This document shows, piece by piece, positions 24,045 to 34,327 of a stretch of DNA of 64,000 bases. Source of the DNA: Micromonospora yangpuensis. Its GTDB lineage: Bacteria > Actinomycetota > Actinomycetes > Mycobacteriales > Micromonosporaceae. Numbering within the stretch: the first letter of the stretch is position 1; each line of letters opens with the position of its first letter. A model generated the notes under the pieces. That model had not been told where the DNA came from. It saw nothing but the letters and a program-made list of their open reading frames with translations, and did not search any database. Location: the NCBI RefSeq assembly GCF_900091615.1, contig NZ_FMIA01000002.1, forward strand, positions 372,001 to 436,000, in the 5' to 3' direction. A program made the position numbers and the translations under genes.

Positions 24045-26441
24045 GTGCACACCACCGGAACCGCCGACGGGCGGGAAGGCCCGCAGTCGACGGCGAAGGA
24101 CGCGACCTGGCGGGTCCGGCGTACCGGGTCCGACCTGGACCGGCTCGCCGAGACCGAGTCGATCTTCGCGTTGAGCAACGGCTGGATCGGGTGGCGGGGC
24201 ACCCTCGACGAGGGGCAGCCGTGCGGGATGCCCGGCACCTACCTCAGCGGGCTGCACGAGCGGCGGGAGCTGACCTACCCCGAGGACGGGTACGCCTTCC
24301 CCCAGCTCAGCGACACCGTGATCAGCGCGCCGAACGCCGCGCTGATCCGGCTCTTCGTCGCCGGCGAGCCGCTGGACGTGACCACCGGCACCCTGCGCGA
24401 ACACGAGCAGACGCTGGACCTGCGGGCCGGCGTCGTCGAACGGCACACCGAGTGGGTCTCGCCCGCCGGGCACCGGGTACACGTCCGCAGCACCCGGCTG
24501 GTCTCGCTCTCCCGGCACCCGATCGCCGCCGTCCGGTACACCGTCGAGGCCCCGGACGCGCCAGTGGAGCTGCGGGTCTGCTCCGACCTGCAGGCCAACG
24601 AGCGGGTGCCGAACCGCTCCGACGACCCCCGGGCCGCCTCGGTGATCCCCGACCCGCTGACCGCCGAGACCCACCGGCGGCACGGCACCGGCGGCGCGCT
24701 GGTGCACCGCACCGAGCGCAGCGAGCAGCGGGTCGCCGTCGGGGTCGGGCACACCGTCGAGACCCCGGAAGCCGACGACTGGGCCACCGAGACCGACCTG
24801 ACCGACGACCGGCTGCGGGTCACCGTGGTCGGCACCCTGGAGCCCGGCCAGCGGCTCACGCTCACCAAGTTCGCCGCGTACGAGTGGGCGGCACTGGACG
24901 GCACCGACGCCGAGGAGATGGCCGAGCACGTCAGCCGGGCGGTCGAGGAGGCCCGCACCGAGGGGTTCGACGCGCTGCTGGCCGACCAGCGGGCCGCCCT
25001 CGACGTGGCCTGGCGGACCGCCGACGTGGTCGTCGACGGCGACGAGAAGTTGCAGCAGGCCATCCGCTTCGCCGTCTTCCACCTGCTGCAGGCCGGCCGG
25101 CCCGACGTCGACCGGACGATCCCCGCCAAGGGGCTCACCGGCAACGGCTACGACGGACACGTGCTCTGGGACACCGAGGGTTACGTGCTGCCGGTGCTTA
25201 CCTACCTGGCCCCGGCGATGGTCCGCTCGGCGTTGCGCTGGCGGCACGCGCACCTGCCGGAGGCCCGGGAACGGGCGGCGGAGCTGCGGCTGTCCGGGGC
25301 CACCTTCCCGTGGCGGACGATCGGCGGCCGGGAGTGCTCCGGTTACTGGCCGGCCGGCACCGCCGGGATGCACGTCAACGCCGACATCGCCGACGCGGTG
25401 CTGCGCTACGCCGCCGCCACCGACGACCCGGACTTCCTCGCCGGCCCGGGGCTGGAGCTGCTGGTGGAGACCGCCCGGCTCTGGCACGGTTTCGGGCACT
25501 TCGCCGACGACGGCACCTTCCACGTCACCGGGATCACCGGCCCCGACGAGTACGCCGCCCTGGTCGACGACAACCTCTTCACCAACCTGATGGTCCGGCG
25601 CAACCTGCGTGGCGCCGCCGACGCCGTCGAGCGCCACCCCGAGCAGGCCGGGCGGCTCGGCGTACGCCCCGACGAGGTGGCCGGCTGGCGGGCCGCCGCC
25701 GACGCCGTGCACCTGCCGTACGACCGCAAACGCGGGGTGCACCAGCAGGCGGCCGGCTTCACCGAGCAACCCGAGTGGGACTTCGAGTCCACCGACGAGG
25801 ACGACTACCCGCTGCTGCTGAACTTCCCGTACCTGGAGCTGTACCGCAAGCAGGTGGTCAAGCAGGCCGACCTGGTGCTGGCCATGCAGCGTTTCCCCGG
25901 TGACTTCACCGCCGAGGAGAAGGCCCGCAACTTCGCCTACTACGAGGCGCGGACCGTCCGGGACTCGTCCCTGTCGGCCTCCGCGCAGGCGGTGCTCGCC
26001 GCCGAGGTAGGCCACCTCGACCTGGCGTACGACTACTTCGCCGAGACGGTGCTGCAGGACCTGGCCGACCTGGGTGACAAGACCGGCGACGGGCTGCACC
26101 TGGCCTCGCTGGCCGGGGCCTGGCTGACCGTGGTGCAGGGCTTCGGCGGGATGCGCGACGACCAGGGGGTGCTCTCCTTCGACCCCCGGCTGCCCGAGCG
26201 GATCGGGCGACTGGTCTTCAGTCTGCGCTGGCACTCGCACCGCCTCCAGGTGACGCTCACGTCCGACGGGGCCCGCTACGAGCTGCCCGACGCCGAGCCG
26301 GGCACCGAGATCGAGATCCGGCACTGCGGCGAGCGGCTCCGGATCACCCCGACCGGGCCGGTGACCCGCCCGCTGCCCGCCGTGCCCGACCCCGGCCCCG
26401 AGCCCACCGCCCCACCCACCCGCCGCCCCACCCGCCGGTAA
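24045..26441 (+). CDS. Glycoside hydrolase family 65 protein (disaccharide phosphorylase type)
   Basis: The 798-residue protein matches GH65 (maltose, trehalose or kojibiose phosphorylases). It has an N-terminal beta-sandwich (about 15-260, opening with ETESIFALSNGWIGWRG), a linker, and the alpha/alpha barrel with GHVLWDTEGYVLPVLTYL and the general-acid Glu in TGPDEYAALVDDNLFTN (about residue 503). The exact sugar cannot be told. The GTG start lies 4 nt after TTGGAGG. No beta-phosphoglucomutase, the usual partner, is adjacent. The stop codon TAA lies inside copy 2 of the 53-bp element. Confidence 0.88.
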   Translation: MHTTGTADGREGPQSTAKDATWRVRRTGSDLDRLAETESIFALSNGWIGWRGTLDEGQPCGMPGTYLSGLHERRELTYPEDGYAFPQLSDTVISAPNAALIRLFVAGEPLDVTTGTLREHEQTLDLRAGVVERHTEWVSPAGHRVHVRSTRLVSLSRHPIAAVRYTVEAPDAPVELRVCSDLQANERVPNRSDDPRAASVIPDPLTAETHRRHGTGGALVHRTERSEQRVAVGVGHTVETPEADDWATETDLTDDRLRVTVVGTLEPGQRLTLTKFAAYEWAALDGTDAEEMAEHVSRAVEEARTEGFDALLADQRAALDVAWRTADVVVDGDEKLQQAIRFAVFHLLQAGRPDVDRTIPAKGLTGNGYDGHVLWDTEGYVLPVLTYLAPAMVRSALRWRHAHLPEARERAAELRLSGATFPWRTIGGRECSGYWPAGTAGMHVNADIADAVLRYAAATDDPDFLAGPGLELLVETARLWHGFGHFADDGTFHVTGITGPDEYAALVDDNLFTNLMVRRNLRGAADAVERHPEQAGRLGVRPDEVAGWRAAADAVHLPYDRKRGVHQQAAGFTEQPEWDFESTDEDDYPLLLNFPYLELYRKQVVKQADLVLAMQRFPGDFTAEEKARNFAYYEARTVRDSSLSASAQAVLAAEVGHLDLAYDYFAETVLQDLADLGDKTGDGLHLASLAGAWLTVVQGFGGMRDDQGVLSFDPRLPERIGRLVFSLRWHSHRLQVTLTSDGARYELPDAEPGTEIEIRHCGERLRITPTGPVTRPLPAVPDPGPEPTAPPTRRPTRR

Positions 26442-26490
26442 GGAAGGGCCCCCTGTTAACGCATTCGGTATAGCGGGGTACCCCTTTCAC
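26438..26490 (+). repeat. 53-bp palindromic gene-end element, copy 2
   Basis: It begins with GTAAGGAAGGGCCCCC at the last codons of the GH65 gene (the TAA stop is element positions 2-4), continues TGTTAACGC, then GGTATAGCGGGGTACCCC and ends TTTCAC. It sits between the convergent GH65 gene and the Cys-pair gene. Confidence 0.9.
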
Positions 26491-26557
26491 ACCGCCCCGG
26501 CACCAGTGGCGCCTCGGTGCCGGGGTCAGACGGTGCCGGGGCCAGACGGTGCCGGGT

Positions 26558-27028
26558 TCAGAGCTGGGTGGGCGGGGGTGGGCCGGCCATCCGGGCGTGC
26601 ACCGCCTCCAGCGCCTCGAAGGCGTACGCCCAGTTGTGGCACTTGAAACTCCGCAGCCCGGTGATCGGGGTACGGCAGTCGAGGCAGTGCAACCCGGCGA
26701 TCGCCGCCGGGATCTCGGTGTTGACGTACTTGCGTTCACCGAGGATCACGGTGGCGATCATCATCCGGTCGTGCACCCCGGAGAGCGCCGACGAGACGAT
26801 GTCGAGCCAGCTGACCCGGCGGCGGCACTTCGGGCAGTCCGGTTCGTCGCCGCTGAGCCAGAGCGGCGCGCCGATACTGCGCGCGGGCATGCCGAGCAGC
26901 TTCTCGATCCGGCGTACGTCCGACTCCGGCGTGGTCCACCGATGCCGACCGGGCAGGCTGGCGGGCGAGTCGTACACCGCGCGGAACAGGCTCGGATCCA
27001 CCTCGACCGTCCTTCGTGCACCGGTCAC
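26558..27028 (-). CDS. Hypothetical protein with three Cys motifs
   Basis: The 156-residue protein is not recognised. It has a zinc-knuckle-like CPKC, a second pair CLDC and a further Cys in FKCHNW, with an HDRMMIATVILGERKY helix between, so it probably binds one metal ion. There is no signal peptide or membrane segment. The GTG start has AGGAGG 6 nt upstream, which is decisive because the frame stays open far upstream through the antisense of the next gene. It is divergent from the methyltransferase gene. Confidence 0.7.
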   Translation of the reverse strand: MTGARRTVEVDPSLFRAVYDSPASLPGRHRWTTPESDVRRIEKLLGMPARSIGAPLWLSGDEPDCPKCRRRVSWLDIVSSALSGVHDRMMIATVILGERKYVNTEIPAAIAGLHCLDCRTPITGLRSFKCHNWAYAFEALEAVHARMAGPPPPTQL

Positions 27029-27178
27029 GGCATACCTCCTCGGTCGGTGGCGGGTCGCCCGACAGGCGCGGACACTCGGCTCAACGACACGACGGGTTAG
27101 CGGGATGTCGCATTCGGTGATAGACATCAGGGCGGATTCCGCTCGGCGCGAGTGGAGCCACGCGAGGGAGGAGTCCCG

Positions 27179-28030
27179 GTGAGCCCTGATCCGGCATCCG
27201 CGGGCGGTCCGCCCGTACCATCCGGTCTGTCGTCGGCAGCGGCTCAGGCGGAGGCTCAGGCAGAGGCTCAGGGCCGCCCGAACGTCGCCCGGATGTACGA
27301 CTACTTCCTGGGCGGCTGCCACAACTTCGCCCCGGACCGGGCCGCCGCCGACCGGGTGCTGGAGATCCTCCCGGAGACCCGGGTCGCCGCCCAGGCCAAC
27401 CGGCACTTCCTGCACCGGGCCGTGCGCCACGCGGCGCAGCGGGGCATCCGCCAGTTCCTCGACATCGGTGCCGGCCTGCCCACCCAGGGCAACGTGCACG
27501 AGATCGTCCGCGCCGTCGACCCCGGGGCCCGGGTGGTCTACGTGGACAACGACGAGGTCGCCGTCGCGTACGCCGGTGAGTTGCTGACGGAGACCGACGG
27601 CGTCGTGGTGGTCCGGGGCGACCTGCGCCGCCCGGACGAACTGCTGGCCCACCCCGCGGTACGCGCCACCCTCGACCTGACCGCGCCGGTGGCGGTGCTG
27701 CTCGCCGCCGTGCTGCACTTCGTGCCGGACACCGACGACCCGTATGGCGCGGTGGCCGGGCTGCGCGACGCCTGCGCCCCCGGCAGCCACCTGGTGTTGT
27801 CCCACCTGACCGTGGACGACGTCCCGCCGGACATGGTCCAGCAGGGCGAGGCGATCTACCGCAGCAGCTCGGCCCCGCTGGTGCCCCGCACGCACGCCGA
27901 CACCCTGCGCTTCTTCACCGGGTACGACCTGGTCGAGCCCGGGTTGGTCTGGCTGGCCGACTGGCGTCCCGACCACGGCGCGCACCCGGTCGTCTCGCAC
28001 TCCTACGGCGCCGTCGGCATCCGCCGCTGA
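27179..28030 (+). CDS. SAM-dependent methyltransferase, SAV2177/DUF574 type
   Basis: A 283-residue class I-like methyltransferase of the large actinobacterial DUF574 family. Diagnostic are NVARMYDYFLGGCHNFAPDR near residue 38, LDIGAGLPTQGNVHE (SAM-binding), VVYVDNDEVAVAY and the final SYGAVGIRR. A family role is not established. A short Ala/Glu/Gln repeat (AQAEAQAEAQ) precedes the domain. The GTG start follows GGGAGGAG by 5 nt. Confidence 0.88.
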   Translation: MSPDPASAGGPPVPSGLSSAAAQAEAQAEAQGRPNVARMYDYFLGGCHNFAPDRAAADRVLEILPETRVAAQANRHFLHRAVRHAAQRGIRQFLDIGAGLPTQGNVHEIVRAVDPGARVVYVDNDEVAVAYAGELLTETDGVVVVRGDLRRPDELLAHPAVRATLDLTAPVAVLLAAVLHFVPDTDDPYGAVAGLRDACAPGSHLVLSHLTVDDVPPDMVQQGEAIYRSSSAPLVPRTHADTLRFFTGYDLVEPGLVWLADWRPDHGAHPVVSHSYGAVGIRR

Positions 28031-28149
28031 CTCGGTACGCAGGCGGTCGCTGATCCGACAGTGCGCGCGAGCGGACTCCCGACCGATGTCCACAGTGGCA
28101 TGATGAGGGCTCGCGTTCGGGATCATGCGAACTCCTGAGGAGACCAGCT

Positions 28150-30162
28150 GTGGGCAGTCGCCTGCGGAATCTCGTTCGCCGGAGCCTGCTGGCACCGGAG
28201 GTCGACGGCGAGGCGCCCCCGGGCCAGGAGCCTTCCGTCCGGGACACGCAGAGCCTGGAGACGCTCCTGCTCGACTACGAGATGGTGCGCGAGGACGAGC
28301 GCAACTACCTCAACGTGCAGGCCGGTCTCTACGGCGTGGCCATCGCCCTGATCGCGCTGATGATCGGGGCGCTGACCCAGGAGTGCGGGCTCGGCATGCG
28401 GGAGCCGCCGGACTGCACCGACGCACCCGATGCCGTGCTCGCGGCGGCGCCGATCCTGCCCCTCGGGCTGATCGCCTTCATCCAGGGCATGGGTTCGATC
28501 GCCAGCATCCGCAGCTACTACCTGCGGGGGCTGGAGCGGGAGTTGGGGCGGTACGTCCCGCAGCCGATCGCGGCGCTGGGTGATCTCCGGCCGATCAGCT
28601 ACGTCGGCCTGACCACCGAGTTGATCAGCTTGCGGCGGGGGTTCCTGACCTACCGGATTCTCTTCAACACCATCCTGCTGGCGATCTTCGTCGTCTTCGG
28701 CGGCATGACGTTCTACATCGGTACCGCGGTGACCCGCCCGTACCAGGTGGCCATGGCGGTGTTGTACGGCACGGTGGTGCTGATCCTGCTCACCCAGACC
28801 CTGCAGGCGACCGTCGGCGGCGCGAGACTGTTCGCCCTGGTGGCGCGGCGGTTCGTCCAGGGGCCCCGGTACAGCCACCTGCCGAAGGTGCACGCGGCCA
28901 CGGAAGGCGGGGTGGCCACCACGTTCGGCGCCACCCGGCAGCGGAGCTTCCTCTCGTACCTGCTGCTGCCCCGTCCCGAAGACATGATCAAGTGGTCGAT
29001 CGCGCCGCTGACGTACGCGGCGTTCGCGGTGGGGCCCGGCGGGTGGGCGGACGTCCGCGGTTTCGTCGTGCTGTGGTTGGTCCTCGAATACCTGGTGTAC
29101 ATGGCCCGGTACCAGTGGAACGACGTCCGGGGCGTGACGGACGACTGGGAGCACAGCGAGAGTGCCGCCCGGGGCCGGCTGCCGATCGGCCGCGACTTCG
29201 CCGAGACCAGGTCGAACATCCTGGGCAGCGTCTTCGTGGCGGCGCTCCGGTTGGTCCTGGCGATGCTCGTCGCCTGGCTGGCCGGGCTGGTGGCGCAGAC
29301 CGGGTGGACCATCGCGGTGGTCTTCGGCGTGGCGGTCCTCTACGAGGTGTTCCGCTCACCCGCCCTGGCCCGGGTGCCCGGGACCGTGCCGGTCGTCTGG
29401 CTGCTGGTCGGCGCCGGGTACGCCATCCGGGGCGCCGTCGGCATCCAGGGCGCGGGTGTCCCGCTGCGGTCCGGCCCCGCGCTGGTGGGCCTCGGCTTCT
29501 TCGTCTCCTTCGGCATCATGTTCGTGTTGCTGACCTGGGTGCTCGACGCCACCTCGTACGGACGGACCGGGCCGGACGGGAGCTGGGCCTTCCGGCCGGC
29601 GTTGCGGCGTAAGCCGCACCTGGCGCGACTGCTGTCCCACACCTCGTTGCGGCGGCACCTGGTGACCGGCCAGCGCGACGAGGAACCGGAGGGGGAGTAC
29701 GGCGGTGACGTTCGCCTGCTGCGCGACGACCCGCAACGACCCCGGCCGGGTGCCCCGTGGAACGTCGCGCAGGTGGTCGCCGCCGGGTTGGGCGCGGTAC
29801 TCGGGCTGGAGCTCGCGGTGCCGGCGGATCGACTGCCGGCGGCCCACCTGACGGTGCTGGCCGGTGGGGTGGCGCTCGCGCTGCTGGTCCAGCAGATCCG
29901 GAAGACCTGGGTGAACGTGCTCACGGTCGTCGCCGGGGTCGGCGCGCCGGTGGCTGTCGCCCTGGTCGCGGGCGCTGCCTACCCGGTGTTGGCTCCGCTG
30001 CCGTGGCTTGTCGTGGCGCTCACCTATGTCAGCTTCCGAGGATCGTCGTACCAGGAACTCAAGTCCTTCGGTCCGATGGTCGTCGGGCACCTGCGGCGAC
30101 TGCCGCGGCTGCTGATGCGCGGCATCGTCGGCTCGGCCACCTGGGACCGGCTGGTCCGGTGA
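28150..30162 (+). CDS. Large membrane protein with a UbiA-like prenyltransferase core
   Basis: The 670-residue protein has about 15 hydrophobic segments. Residues 1-270 hold a soluble N-terminus and about five helices unlike any family I know. The middle (about 275-480) resembles UbiA/DPPR-synthase prenyltransferases: ARYQWNDVRGVTDDWEH carries an ND...D motif at the right place, SAARGRLPIG matches the following substrate loop, and GYAIRGAVGIQGAGVPL resembles the LRAVAGA segment of DPPR synthase. The second Asp motif is weak. A charged loop and a C-terminal membrane domain follow. It may be a prenyltransferase-derived enzyme or transporter. GTG has TGAGGAG 7 nt upstream. Confidence 0.65.
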   Translation: MGSRLRNLVRRSLLAPEVDGEAPPGQEPSVRDTQSLETLLLDYEMVREDERNYLNVQAGLYGVAIALIALMIGALTQECGLGMREPPDCTDAPDAVLAAAPILPLGLIAFIQGMGSIASIRSYYLRGLERELGRYVPQPIAALGDLRPISYVGLTTELISLRRGFLTYRILFNTILLAIFVVFGGMTFYIGTAVTRPYQVAMAVLYGTVVLILLTQTLQATVGGARLFALVARRFVQGPRYSHLPKVHAATEGGVATTFGATRQRSFLSYLLLPRPEDMIKWSIAPLTYAAFAVGPGGWADVRGFVVLWLVLEYLVYMARYQWNDVRGVTDDWEHSESAARGRLPIGRDFAETRSNILGSVFVAALRLVLAMLVAWLAGLVAQTGWTIAVVFGVAVLYEVFRSPALARVPGTVPVVWLLVGAGYAIRGAVGIQGAGVPLRSGPALVGLGFFVSFGIMFVLLTWVLDATSYGRTGPDGSWAFRPALRRKPHLARLLSHTSLRRHLVTGQRDEEPEGEYGGDVRLLRDDPQRPRPGAPWNVAQVVAAGLGAVLGLELAVPADRLPAAHLTVLAGGVALALLVQQIRKTWVNVLTVVAGVGAPVAVALVAGAAYPVLAPLPWLVVALTYVSFRGSSYQELKSFGPMVVGHLRRLPRLLMRGIVGSATWDRLVR

Positions 30163-30198
30163 CCGCCCCGGGCCTGCGGCACGCCACCGCGGCCACCC

Positions 30199-30588
30199 TC
30201 AGACCCGGCGGTTGGCCTGCTCGAAGATGTCCAGCAGGCTCAGCATCAGCGTGCGCTGTTGCGCGGTGTAGGCCGGGTCCCGCCGGATCGCCTCGCGGAC
30301 GCTGATCTCGGACGCGCGGGCGGCGTCGGGCCCGGTCGGCGGGGCGGGGGCCCGGCCGGCGAGGCGGTGCGCCTCGGCCGGGTCGATCTCCAGGGCGTCG
30401 GCCAGGGCGTTGACCACCCGGGCGGTGGGTGGCCGCTTGCCGACCTTCATCCGGCCGACGGTGGTGCGGGCGACGCCGGTTCGGGCGCGCAGTTCGTCGT
30501 CGGTCCAGCCGCGACTGTCCTGCTCGGTGCGCACCCGCCACCAGAAGTCGTACGCCACGCCATGTGCAGACCCCTGAGCCACGTGCAT
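30199..30588 (-). CDS. XRE-family transcriptional regulator
   Basis: A 129-residue protein with a helix-turn-helix domain in its first 80 residues (GWTDDELRARTGVARTTVGRMKVGKRPPTARVVNALADAL) and an Arg/Ala-rich helical tail. The closest picture is a small XRE repressor. Start is uncertain: ATG 30588 lacks a ribosome binding site but lies in a promoter-like dyad, and a nearby GTG could be used as a leaderless start. It is divergent from an excisionase-like gene, a common arrangement in mobile-element control regions. Confidence 0.72.
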   Translation of the reverse strand: MHVAQGSAHGVAYDFWWRVRTEQDSRGWTDDELRARTGVARTTVGRMKVGKRPPTARVVNALADALEIDPAEAHRLAGRAPAPPTGPDAARASEISVREAIRRDPAYTAQQRTLMLSLLDIFEQANRRV

Positions 30589-30606
30589 GTTGTAGCACGA
30601 ATGCAC
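30583..30606. promoter_or_regulatory. Dyad at the XRE regulator start
   Basis: GTGCAT and ATGCAC form a perfect 6-bp inverted repeat with a 12-bp centre that includes TACAAC on the minus strand, a possible -10 box. The overlap of dyad, -10 box and start codon suggests autorepression. Confidence 0.4.
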
Positions 30607-30731
30607 GATCCGGACATAGGGCCAGGGTGGCTGATCCCGACTCGCCGGATCGGTCTTGCATCGTCTTGTAGCGTCGGCTAGCGTCCGGTGAGCGCGCTGA
30701 AACGCTACGAGTCGATACAAGGTGGGTGTGG

Positions 30732-30941
30732 GTGTCGGGGCTGGAGATGGAGCGCCTGCTGACCGTTCAGGAGGTCGCCGACGTGCTGCGGGTCTCCCGC
30801 TGGTCCGTCGGTCGGTACATCGAGGCCGGCGCGCTGGAGGCGATCAAGGGTGACGGGCCGAACGGCACCGTCCGCATTCCGCTGCGTAGCCTCTCCGCCT
30901 ACATCGAGGCACACACCGTCGGGCCGGGAGATCAACCGTGA
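30732..30941 (+). CDS. Excisionase-like small DNA-binding protein
   Basis: A protein of about 69 residues with a MerR-like helix-turn-helix of the excisionase (HTH_17) type: LLTVQEVADVLRVSRWSVGRYIEAGALEAIKGDG, then RIPLRSLSAYIEAH. Such proteins act as recombination directionality factors or plain regulators. No integrase is present, so function is open. Starts at GTG 30726, GTG 30732 or ATG 30747 are possible; 30732 has AAGGTGGG about 6 nt upstream. Direct and inverted TAGCGT/ACGCTA copies lie in the upstream 60 bp. Confidence 0.72.
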   Translation: MSGLEMERLLTVQEVADVLRVSRWSVGRYIEAGALEAIKGDGPNGTVRIPLRSLSAYIEAHTVGPGDQP

Positions 30942-31058
30942 CGACCGCGCCGATCCGCTGCCACCTGCGCGAACATCGATCGTTCGCGGTCGGGGGCGGC
31001 TCGGCCGCAGGGCGGGCCGCGCATCGTTCCGGCACCGATCTCGTTGATTCCAGAGAAC

Positions 31059-31091
31059 GGTGCGGGGCCGGCGTCACGCCGGCCCCGCACC
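31059..31091 (-). terminator. Strong 15-bp hairpin after the small minus-strand ORF
   Basis: A perfect 15-bp GC-rich stem (31059-31073 with 31077-31091) with a 3-nt loop begins 10 nt after the stop of the ORF at 31101. The downstream minus-strand sequence is only mildly T-rich (GTTCTCTGG), so it is a terminator or mRNA-stabilising hairpin. Confidence 0.5.
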
Positions 31092-31100
31092 GGAGTGGGG

Positions 31101-31388
31101 CTACCGCTGATCGTTCGATCTGCCAAGTACGGCGATCAGGCGGAGCAGGAGAGCGGTGGTTCTGGCGGCATGAGCCAGGCCGCCGCTTTCTGCTTCCAGC
31201 AGTTCTGCTGCAAGCTCAAGAGCGGCGGCCAGGGCCGATGCTGCGTTTCTGACTCTTCCCGGGCCCGCTGGCGGCGACCCGGTTCTTGGGGGTTGGGCCT
31301 GCTCTGAGCCCTCGGGCTCCTTGTGATCATCTGCCACCGGTGAGCAGAAGATCCGGTGCTGCACCCTCTCCAACGGAGCCGGGCGCAC
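31101..31388 (-). CDS. Possible small helical protein of atypical composition
   Basis: An open frame of up to 95 residues with an Ala/Leu-rich helical C-terminal half (ALAAALELAAELLEAESG, TTALLLRLIAVLG) and no known domain. Codon third positions are less GC-rich than in neighbouring genes, suggesting foreign origin or no coding at all. In favour is the strong hairpin directly after its stop. No good ribosome binding site precedes the GTG at 31388, so the true start may be internal. Confidence 0.35.
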   Translation of the reverse strand: MRPAPLERVQHRIFCSPVADDHKEPEGSEQAQPPRTGSPPAGPGRVRNAASALAAALELAAELLEAESGGLAHAARTTALLLRLIAVLGRSNDQR

Positions 31389-31631
31389 CGGGTGACGGGG
31401 AAAACAAGAATCTTCCTGAGGTGCATCTTCGCCTGCCGTGCCGGTCGCACAAGCTGTCTGTCGCCGTAACGAAGAAGTGTGCTGAGCGACCGGCTCGGCG
31501 AAATGACAAATCCGGCTAAATGTTCAAAGGTGGCAAATCGTCGTGAGTTTGTTGCGATATGCAATTGCATCGGCCAACCCCCGACACGCAAGATCGGCTG
31601 TCAGATGCTGGACACCTGTCGACCCGGCCGC
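31389..31631. other. Low-GC intergenic stretch
   Basis: This gap before the rox stop is visibly poorer in GC than its surroundings and contains no frame I would call a gene. It is part of the accessory segment between the XRE gene and tRNA-Lys. Confidence 0.4.
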
Positions 31632-33547
<1,916 letters not shown>

Positions 33548-33563
<16 letters not shown>

Positions 33564-33946
33564 TCCTCGACACCAACGTCCTCATCGCCTACGAGCGCGG
33601 CACGCTCGATCGCGCCCTCCTCGACGAGGACGAGCTGGCGATCGCCGCCGTGACCGTCGCCGAGTATCGGGTCGGCATCGAGCTGGCAGATACCGTCAGT
33701 CGTGCGGCAGATCGGGCCCGAGCGCTGGCCGCGATTGTCTCCGCGGTCGATGTCCTCGACTACACCGACGCGACGGCCGCCCACCACGCCCGACTCATCG
33801 CACAGGCGCGACGTGCCGGAACACCGCGTGGTGCGCACGACCTGATCATTGCCGCCCACGCAGCCGAGACCGGGCGAATCATCCTCAGCCGAGACGCGAA
33901 AGCTCGCTTCGGTGACCTGCCCAACGTCCTGGCGACGCACCCCTGA
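33548..33946 (+). CDS. vapC: PIN-domain toxin (VapC family)
   Basis: A 132-residue PIN-domain ribonuclease. The acidic active-site residues are in place: D8 in LILDTNVLI, E39 in VTVAEYRVG, D98 in HDLIIAAHA and D116 in LSRDAKAR. VapC toxins usually cut initiator tRNA or rRNA. The GTG start overlaps the antitoxin end, so the pair is translationally coupled. The gene ends 28 bp from the 3' end of tRNA-Lys. Confidence 0.9.
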
Positions 33947-33974
33947 CCGGTCACATCGAGATCACGGCACGCGG

Positions 33975-34047
33975 TGGGCCGCCTGGGACTCGAACCCAGA
34001 ACCTAAGGATTAAAAGTCCTCAGCTCTGCCAATTGAGCTAACGGCCC
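33975..34047 (-). tRNA. tRNA-Lys (TTT)
   Basis: The minus strand gives acceptor GGGCCGT/GCGGCCC with discriminator A, T-arm GGTTCGAGTCC and anticodon loop CTTTTAA, so the anticodon is TTT. It stands alone. Its 3' end faces the toxin-antitoxin/rox segment, the usual side for integration, but I found no second copy of the 3' end as an attachment site. Confidence 0.95.
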
Positions 34048-34167
34048 GCTGGGCCACAGGTTACCCGAATCCCGCCCGCGCCCGGCGTCCGCCCGAGGCC
34101 CCCCGCGGCGGCAGGCCAACCGGACGGCGACGGGTTGGCGGCCGGATCCGTGGGTACCGGAGCCGGC

Positions 34168-34308
34168 ATGCGGATCGTGGTGGTGGGGGCGAGCGGGAAC
34201 GCCGGTACCGCGCTGTTGCGGCGGCTGCGGCGGGAGTCCGACCTGGAGCTGGTGGGGGTGGCCCGGCGGTTGCCGGGGCCGGACGCCGGTCAGACCGACC
34301 CCTACTGA
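34168..34308 (+). pseudogene. Truncated NAD-binding epimerase fragment
   Basis: A 46-codon frame starting MRIVVVGASGNAGTALLRRL is the Rossmann-fold start of an NAD-dependent epimerase/dehydratase (GASGNAG nucleotide loop, then RRESDLELVGVARR). It stops after DAGQTDPY, so more than 200 residues of a normal enzyme are missing and no remainder is found downstream. It is probably a decayed remnant. Confidence 0.7.
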
Positions 34309-34327
34309 CTGCGGGTGTCGTCCCTGG

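Noticed and set aside
26558..28195. A 545-codon minus-strand gene covering the methyltransferase region
   Set aside because: Only its last 156 codons have a ribosome binding site and protein-like content; the rest is antisense to the methyltransferase gene.
33975..34047. tRNA-Lys 3' end as an attachment site with a partner copy
   Set aside because: I looked for the terminal 20 or so bases elsewhere between 30 and 34 kb and saw no second copy.
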